In this document: in pieces, positions 59,848-64,000 of the stretch
Numbering within the stretch: position 1 is the stretch's first letter
Layout: every line of letters begins with the position of its first letter
Origin: Palsa-504 sp963739615
GTDB taxonomy: Bacteria > Actinomycetota > Actinomycetes > Streptosporangiales > Streptosporangiaceae
Assembly (NCBI GenBank): GCA_963739615.1
Contig: CAVUBD010000028.1
Location: forward strand, 248,001-312,000
DNA length: 64,000 nt
Direction of reading: 5' to 3'
The notes under the pieces: generated by a model
Seen by the model: the letters and a program-made list of their open reading frames with translations, nothing else
What the model was told of the DNA's origin: nothing
The model's database searches: none
Program-made: the position numbers and the translations under genes

Positions 59848-61013
59848 TGGCCTAGCTCCTTCGGTGTGTCCAGGTTCAGATCGTTGAGAATGCCGGCGAA
59901 ACGGCTCTTGGCCGCGTCCAGCCCGTCCTCGAAGCGCGGCGGCTTGAACTCGGGCTGCGACCACATCGGCTGCATCGTCCGGGCGGCGGCGATGGCGCGG
60001 CCGGTCCAGGTGGCCAGCCAGTCCTGCAGGAGGGCCTTGTTGTGGTCGGCGAACTCCCGGTCGTTGGTGAGCAGGTGGAACATCGGGACCGTGTAGCGCA
60101 GGTCCCGCTCGGCGAAGTCGTACTCCTCGGCGCCGATGACCGTCGGGGTGCAGAAGTCGCCGTTGCGCGGCGCCGCGTGCATCACCAGCTGGCTCCGGAA
60201 CAGCTCGCCGACCAGCGGCTCGAACACGACGTTGGCGGCGAAGATGGCCTCGCACCAGTCGTCGATCCCGGTCAGCTGCTCCGCCACCTCGCGGACGCCC
60301 TGCCAGGCCGGGTCCTCGTTCCACGCGGTCAGGTGCGCGGCCCCGTCGAAGCCGTCGATCTCCTCGGTCAGGGTCAGGTTGTAAAGCGCCAGGTCCTGGG
60401 CCGAGCGGATCCGGTGCATGCTGTTCACCGAGATCGCGTTGTTGTGCATGTTGGTGGGCGCGCGCCGGTTGGCGTTGGCGAACAAGTAGAGGCCGAGCCC
60501 GTGGTCGACGTGCATCCAGGCGCCGACGTTCGTCTCCACGAAGTGCACCCAGTTCCGGTTCCACTGGTCGAAGGCCTTGGACTGCCTGGCCACGTCGACG
60601 TTCTGGTTGAGCTGCCGGACCACGTTGGAGTTGTACCGGTAGAACGTGAGCTCCCACTCCTCGTTCGGGTCCCGGAACTCGTGCCAGCCGGTCGCCGGCC
60701 AGTCGTAGCCCTTGCCGCCTGAGCCGGGGTAGCGCTCAGGCTCGGGCCGGTCCGAGCCCCAGGCCTTCAGGGCGGTCCAGTCCAGCGGGTAGCCGCCGCG
60801 CCCGTCGGAGAATCCGTACAGCCAGCCCTGGGCCAGGTAGTGCCGGGGGTCGGGCTGGACCTCGACGGTGACGTCCTCGTACCGCGACTGCTTGCGCTTG
60901 GCCGGCTTGTAGTAGTTGAATTCCCGCTTGGTGGAATCCGGGAAGGTCTTGGCGCCTGCCTCCGCGTCAGTGAAGACCGGCTTGGGGACACTGCGCTCCG
61001 AAGTCTCTGTCAT
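59844..61013 (-). CDS. prmC: Propane monooxygenase hydroxylase small (beta) subunit
   Basis: 389 residues, ATG 61013 with GCAGGAG upstream. Ferritin-like beta-subunit pattern: DPRHYLAQGWLYGFSDGRGGYPLDW, NVDVARQSKAFDQWNRNWVHFVETNVGAWMHVDHGLGLY. It lacks the di-iron ligands of the alpha subunit, as expected. Confidence 0.96.
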   Translation of the reverse strand: MTETSERSVPKPVFTDAEAGAKTFPDSTKREFNYYKPAKRKQSRYEDVTVEVQPDPRHYLAQGWLYGFSDGRGGYPLDWTALKAWGSDRPEPERYPGSGGKGYDWPATGWHEFRDPNEEWELTFYRYNSNVVRQLNQNVDVARQSKAFDQWNRNWVHFVETNVGAWMHVDHGLGLYLFANANRRAPTNMHNNAISVNSMHRIRSAQDLALYNLTLTEEIDGFDGAAHLTAWNEDPAWQGVREVAEQLTGIDDWCEAIFAANVVFEPLVGELFRSQLVMHAAPRNGDFCTPTVIGAEEYDFAERDLRYTVPMFHLLTNDREFADHNKALLQDWLATWTGRAIAAARTMQPMWSQPEFKPPRFEDGLDAAKSRFAGILNDLNLDTPKELGQ

Positions 61014-61017
61014 GATT

Positions 61018-62058
61018 TCACTCCTGCGGGTTACCAGTGGTCGTGAACTTGTCGTAGTAGATGCGCTTTTCCTCCACGCCCAGCGTGGCGAGCAGCGGGA
61101 GCGCCGCCTCCACCATGGGCGGCGGCCCGCAGACGTAGGCATGTGCCCCGCGCAGGTCGCTGGCGTGCCGCTTGACCACATCCGTGATCAGGCCGGTCTC
61201 GCCGTCCCATTCCTCGTCGCCCGGCTCCGATAGGGCCGGGATATACCGGAAGCCGGGCAGCTTCTCCTCGAGAGCGTGCAGCTCAGCCTCGAAACACAGG
61301 TCCTTCTTCGTCCGCGCGCCGTAGAAGAAGGTGGCCTTGCGCTGCAGGCCGCGTTCGGCCATCGCGCGCAGCAGCGAAAGGATGGGGGCCATCCCCGCGC
61401 CGCCGCCGACGAACACCAGGTCGTTGTCGCCCTCGCGAAGGGTGAAGACGCCGAAGGGCCCGCTGATATCCAGCCGGTCCCCCTCGGCCAGCTTCTCCGC
61501 CAGGAACTTGGAGAAATGCCCGTCGGGATAGACCTTGATGACGAACTCCAGCAGCCCGCTCTCACGGCTGGAGGTGTTGGCCATCGAGAAGGACCGCACC
61601 GCGTCGGTGCCCGGGATGGCGATGTCCATGTACTGGCCGGGGAAGAACTTGATCTCGGCCGGCTCGAGCAGCCGCAGTACCAGGTGCCGCATGTCATGGG
61701 TGACCGCGTCCTTGGACACCACCTCCGCGACGCCCTGCTGGATCGGCAGGCCGGAGCGGATCATCTCCTCGTCGTAGTTGAGGAGCTCGATCGTGAGATC
61801 TTCGTAGGCGTGCGCCCGGCACAGCAGCGTGTAGCCTTCCTCGAGCTCGTAGTCGGGCAGGGCGAAGGTCGAGTACCTGTCATGCTCGATGTCTTCGCCT
61901 TCGAGGACGAACGACTTGCAGGAGGCGCACTGCCCCTCCTTGCAGCCGTGCATGAGCATGATTCCCTGCTCGGCCGCGGCCCGCAGGATGTTCTGGTCCT
62001 CGGACACCTCGATCTCGATGCCAACCGGCTCGAAGCGAACGACGTGCTTTTCGGCCAT
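61018..62058 (-). CDS. prmB: Propane monooxygenase reductase
   Basis: 346 residues: N-terminal [2Fe-2S] ferredoxin with C39, C44, C47, C80; FAD site RSFSMANTSS; NAD site LVFVGGGAGMAPILSLLR; YVCGPPPMVEAALPLL near the C-terminus. Transfers electrons from NADH to the hydroxylase. Ends 4 bases before prmC. Confidence 0.97.
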   Translation of the reverse strand: MAEKHVVRFEPVGIEIEVSEDQNILRAAAEQGIMLMHGCKEGQCASCKSFVLEGEDIEHDRYSTFALPDYELEEGYTLLCRAHAYEDLTIELLNYDEEMIRSGLPIQQGVAEVVSKDAVTHDMRHLVLRLLEPAEIKFFPGQYMDIAIPGTDAVRSFSMANTSSRESGLLEFVIKVYPDGHFSKFLAEKLAEGDRLDISGPFGVFTLREGDNDLVFVGGGAGMAPILSLLRAMAERGLQRKATFFYGARTKKDLCFEAELHALEEKLPGFRYIPALSEPGDEEWDGETGLITDVVKRHASDLRGAHAYVCGPPPMVEAALPLLATLGVEEKRIYYDKFTTTGNPQE

Positions 62059-62079
62059 GGCCCCCTCGCGGGATGTTCT

Positions 62080-62128
62080 GGAATCGGGATGGTGCGGAAT
62101 CGGGATGGTGCGGGATCGGGGATGGTGC
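62080..62128. repeat. 16-17-base direct repeat, three units, upstream of prmB
   Basis: ggaatcgggatggtgc twice (62080-62095, 62096-62111) and a diverged third copy (62112-62128) in the prmA-prmB gap. A separate imperfect hairpin (GGAGGGGG / CCCCCTCC) follows at about 62144-62178. Confidence 0.8.
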
Positions 62129-62188
62129 GGACGGGCAGGCGGACCGGAGGGGGCCCCGGGAAACCCCGTGACCCCCTCCGTCGCCTTC

Positions 62189-63841
62189 CTAGCTGTCGGC
62201 CGGAGCCGGGCGGCCCGCCGGGCCCTGCCGGTTGTAGTCGGCCTGGAACGCAGCCCGCTGCTCGGCGGTCATCTCGTTGAGCAGCACGTTCGGGCTGAGG
62301 ATCTCGGGCATCCTGCGCAGGTGATCCAGGGTCCACATCTTGCTGGGATCCAGGTTCAGGTGCGGCTGGGCGACGAGCGTCTTGCCGTCGTCCCGCACAT
62401 AGCCCATGTCGGAAACGGCATCGGCCCAGTTCCAGCCGTGGTACAGCGTCTCCCATTCGCGCTTGCCGATGAGCTGGCCCATGTTCGGGGTCTCACGGCC
62501 CTGGTAGGTCGGCCGGAACGCCACGGCGTCGGTCCACCGGCATTCCTCGTGGCAGTAGGTCCGCCACTGCCCGTCGACCTCGGCCATCACCATGTCCTCG
62601 CGGACCAGGCACGGGACCATGCAGGTCCAGCACCGGTGCGGGTACACGTAGTCGACGCTCTCGGCCACGATCGGGTGGTGACCGTTCGGCGTGGACAGGC
62701 GGTTGTAGTTCTCCCACCACTTGCCGTACTTGTCGTACCAGCCCGGGTACTTGTACTCGAACCACTCGAAGTCGGCGTCCGTCATCGGGTCGATCCGCCA
62801 GTAGTTGGCGAGCCAGCCGGTGGCGAAGAACTGGGCGACTTCGTGTACGTAGCCCTTGTTCCAGATCTGGTTCCACGCTTCCTCGATGAGGTCGTGCGGA
62901 ATGACCAGGCCGTACTTCTCGAGCGGTACGAGGTAGCTGCGGTAGTAGTCGTCGTAGATCCAGCGGCGCCACATCTCGGCGTAGGACTCGCGGTCCTTAC
63001 GGCGGTCCTTGGTGCCGTACTCGATGAACGTGCCGATAGCGGCGTCCACCACGCGGTGGTTGTTCCACCACGCGTAGCGCAGGTCGCGCTCGAGCAGCTG
63101 GTGGTTGCTCTCGTCCGAGAGCGCCATCAGCAGCGTGGCGTAGCCGTTGGAGATGTGCCGCGACTCATCCGACTGGACCGAGTGGAACACGGTCGGCAGC
63201 AGGAAGTCGCCGTTGGCCGCGGCTTCGGCGGGCATGGCCACGAACAGGGTGTTCGTGAAGGCCGTCTCCGCGACGATCGTGAGATAGATCGAAGCGGCGG
63301 TGATGGCGTCACCGGTGATGAAGCCCTCGGCGAACTGCCGGCCGATGGTCCCGCAGTAGTCGTTCTGGAAGTTGCGGAGGCTGTTGTTGAAGCCGGCCGG
63401 GTCGATGTAGTTGTTCATGTACAGGCGCTTGAGGTTCTGCTGGATCGTCGAGTGACGTACCTCGTCGATCATCTGGATCGCCTGGCCATTGTGGAGTTCG
63501 GGGTTCGGGACCGTCCGGAACAGCAGCGGCATGGCGCGTGCCGCTGAGATCTCCGGCAACGGGATGATGGACAGGAACAGCTTCTGCCATTCCAGCCACC
63601 TCTCCTGCACCTGACGGAACATGTTGCCGCGGATGGCGCCGTCCTGCGCACCGTAGACGCGGTTGTCCTTCTCTTCCTGCATCGGGAAGTAGGACCGGAG
63701 GACCTGCTTCAGCGGGTCCTTCTTCTGTGCCTTGTGGAACGTGTAGTCCGTCCCGTACTGCGACACAGGCTCGTGGTACTGCGGCTCCCAGGCCAGTTCC
63801 TGGATCTTCTGGTGAGCTTTTGCCACACTCTGGCGACTCAT
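62189..63841 (-). CDS. prmA: Propane monooxygenase hydroxylase large (alpha) subunit
   Basis: 550 residues from ATG 63841 (AAAGGGG upstream). Di-iron ligands: E97, ExxH at E127-H130 (MIDEVRHS), E192, ExxH at E226-H229 (SDESRH). A Cys-rich segment HRCWTCMVPCLVRED...CHEECRW lies in the C-terminal third. It matches the Rhodococcus/Mycobacterium PrmA/MimA propane 2-monooxygenase, which also oxidises acetone or phenol. First gene of the operon. Confidence 0.97.
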   Translation of the reverse strand: MSRQSVAKAHQKIQELAWEPQYHEPVSQYGTDYTFHKAQKKDPLKQVLRSYFPMQEEKDNRVYGAQDGAIRGNMFRQVQERWLEWQKLFLSIIPLPEISAARAMPLLFRTVPNPELHNGQAIQMIDEVRHSTIQQNLKRLYMNNYIDPAGFNNSLRNFQNDYCGTIGRQFAEGFITGDAITAASIYLTIVAETAFTNTLFVAMPAEAAANGDFLLPTVFHSVQSDESRHISNGYATLLMALSDESNHQLLERDLRYAWWNNHRVVDAAIGTFIEYGTKDRRKDRESYAEMWRRWIYDDYYRSYLVPLEKYGLVIPHDLIEEAWNQIWNKGYVHEVAQFFATGWLANYWRIDPMTDADFEWFEYKYPGWYDKYGKWWENYNRLSTPNGHHPIVAESVDYVYPHRCWTCMVPCLVREDMVMAEVDGQWRTYCHEECRWTDAVAFRPTYQGRETPNMGQLIGKREWETLYHGWNWADAVSDMGYVRDDGKTLVAQPHLNLDPSKMWTLDHLRRMPEILSPNVLLNEMTAEQRAAFQADYNRQGPAGRPAPADS

Positions 63842-63883
63842 CGTCACCCCTTTCTGCACGGGTTCCGGGTCCGGGGTCAAGCC

Positions 63884-63908
63884 CCCCGGGGAAGACTCCT
63901 CCCCGGGG
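63884..63908. repeat. Hairpin in the prmA upstream region
   Basis: 9-base arms CCCCGGGGA and TCCCCGGGG with loop agactcc, 43-67 bases upstream of prmA. The remainder to 64000 is the promoter side of the operon and continues outside the window. Confidence 0.65.
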
Positions 63909-64000
63909 CGAGCTCCGCCTGCCGGCTGCTCGGGCGGCCACGGTCCCGAAAGTCCTTGTGTGCTGCATCACATCCCGGTTGCCAAGGTCATGAGCTCTCA

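Noticed and set aside
63930..63975. Possible sigma-54 promoter upstream of prmA
   Set aside because: GG-N10-GC can be found but neither box resembles TGGCAC or TTGCA.

Overview
High-GC (about 70%) DNA with GTG/TTG starts, Gly/Ala/Arg-rich proteins and typical actinobacterial families (mycothiol-type DsbA beside pepN and rpiB, Eis-type acetyltransferase, PASTA-less Ser/Thr kinase, DUF6510, Prm/Mim propane monooxygenase). The source is most likely a soil actinomycete, outside the well-studied Streptomyces and Mycobacterium groups. One trait is out of character: a complete sigma-54 (RpoN) gene, a factor that the well-studied Actinobacteria lack.

Layout. 1-12.3 kb is housekeeping: a cut HAD hydrolase, proS, pepN, a DsbA-like protein, rpiB, a membrane Ser/Thr kinase, an enoyl-CoA hydratase-like protein, an Eis-like acetyltransferase and a membrane PP2C/RsbU-type phosphatase. 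12.7-21.6 kb is a tight hopanoid operon: hpnC, hpnD, hpnE, a polyprenyl synthase, shc, an hpnG-ispH gene fusion and hpnH, closed by two strong hairpins. Three of its genes carry in-frame repeat or palindrome insertions. 21.7-27.9 kb has a RIO kinase and an araB-araD-araA pentose operon with a LacI regulator; identical GTTAGCGCTAAC palindromes lie at araB and upstream of lacI.

28-40.5 kb is accessory: a TetR/MFS pair, three adjacent broken genes (VOC protein, erythronate-dehydrogenase-like, aldo/keto reductase), an EamA/Lrp pair, small oxidoreductases and acetyltransferases, ribokinase, and a CHAD protein followed by a frameshifted ParA.

40.8-50.1 kb is the most unusual part. On the minus strand rpoN has a near-consensus -24/-12 sigma-54 promoter in front of it. 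A second near-consensus -24/-12 promoter sits in front of an apparent operon of six genes: a small glycine-zipper-like protein, its larger paralogue with acidic YGEAE repeats and an Arg/Gly/Tyr-rich tail, an HEXXH putative metalloprotease, a 602-residue protein of unknown function, an alpha-oxoamine-synthase-like PLP enzyme, and an amidohydrolase (frameshifted). A truncated enhancer-binding-protein-like remnant lies convergently at the far end. I know of no described system with this content.

50.2-54.7 kb holds an alpha/beta hydrolase, a small CMD-like protein, a sulfite-oxidase-like/FNR/DUF6510 trio and an Nramp transporter. 54.8-63.8 kb is a propane-monooxygenase operon read right to left: prmA, prmB, prmC, prmD, amidohydrolase, MIP18/DUF59 protein, alcohol dehydrogenase and a dedicated GroEL. 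Several perfect inverted repeats lie in or between these genes. No rRNA, tRNA, CRISPR array or IS element was seen.
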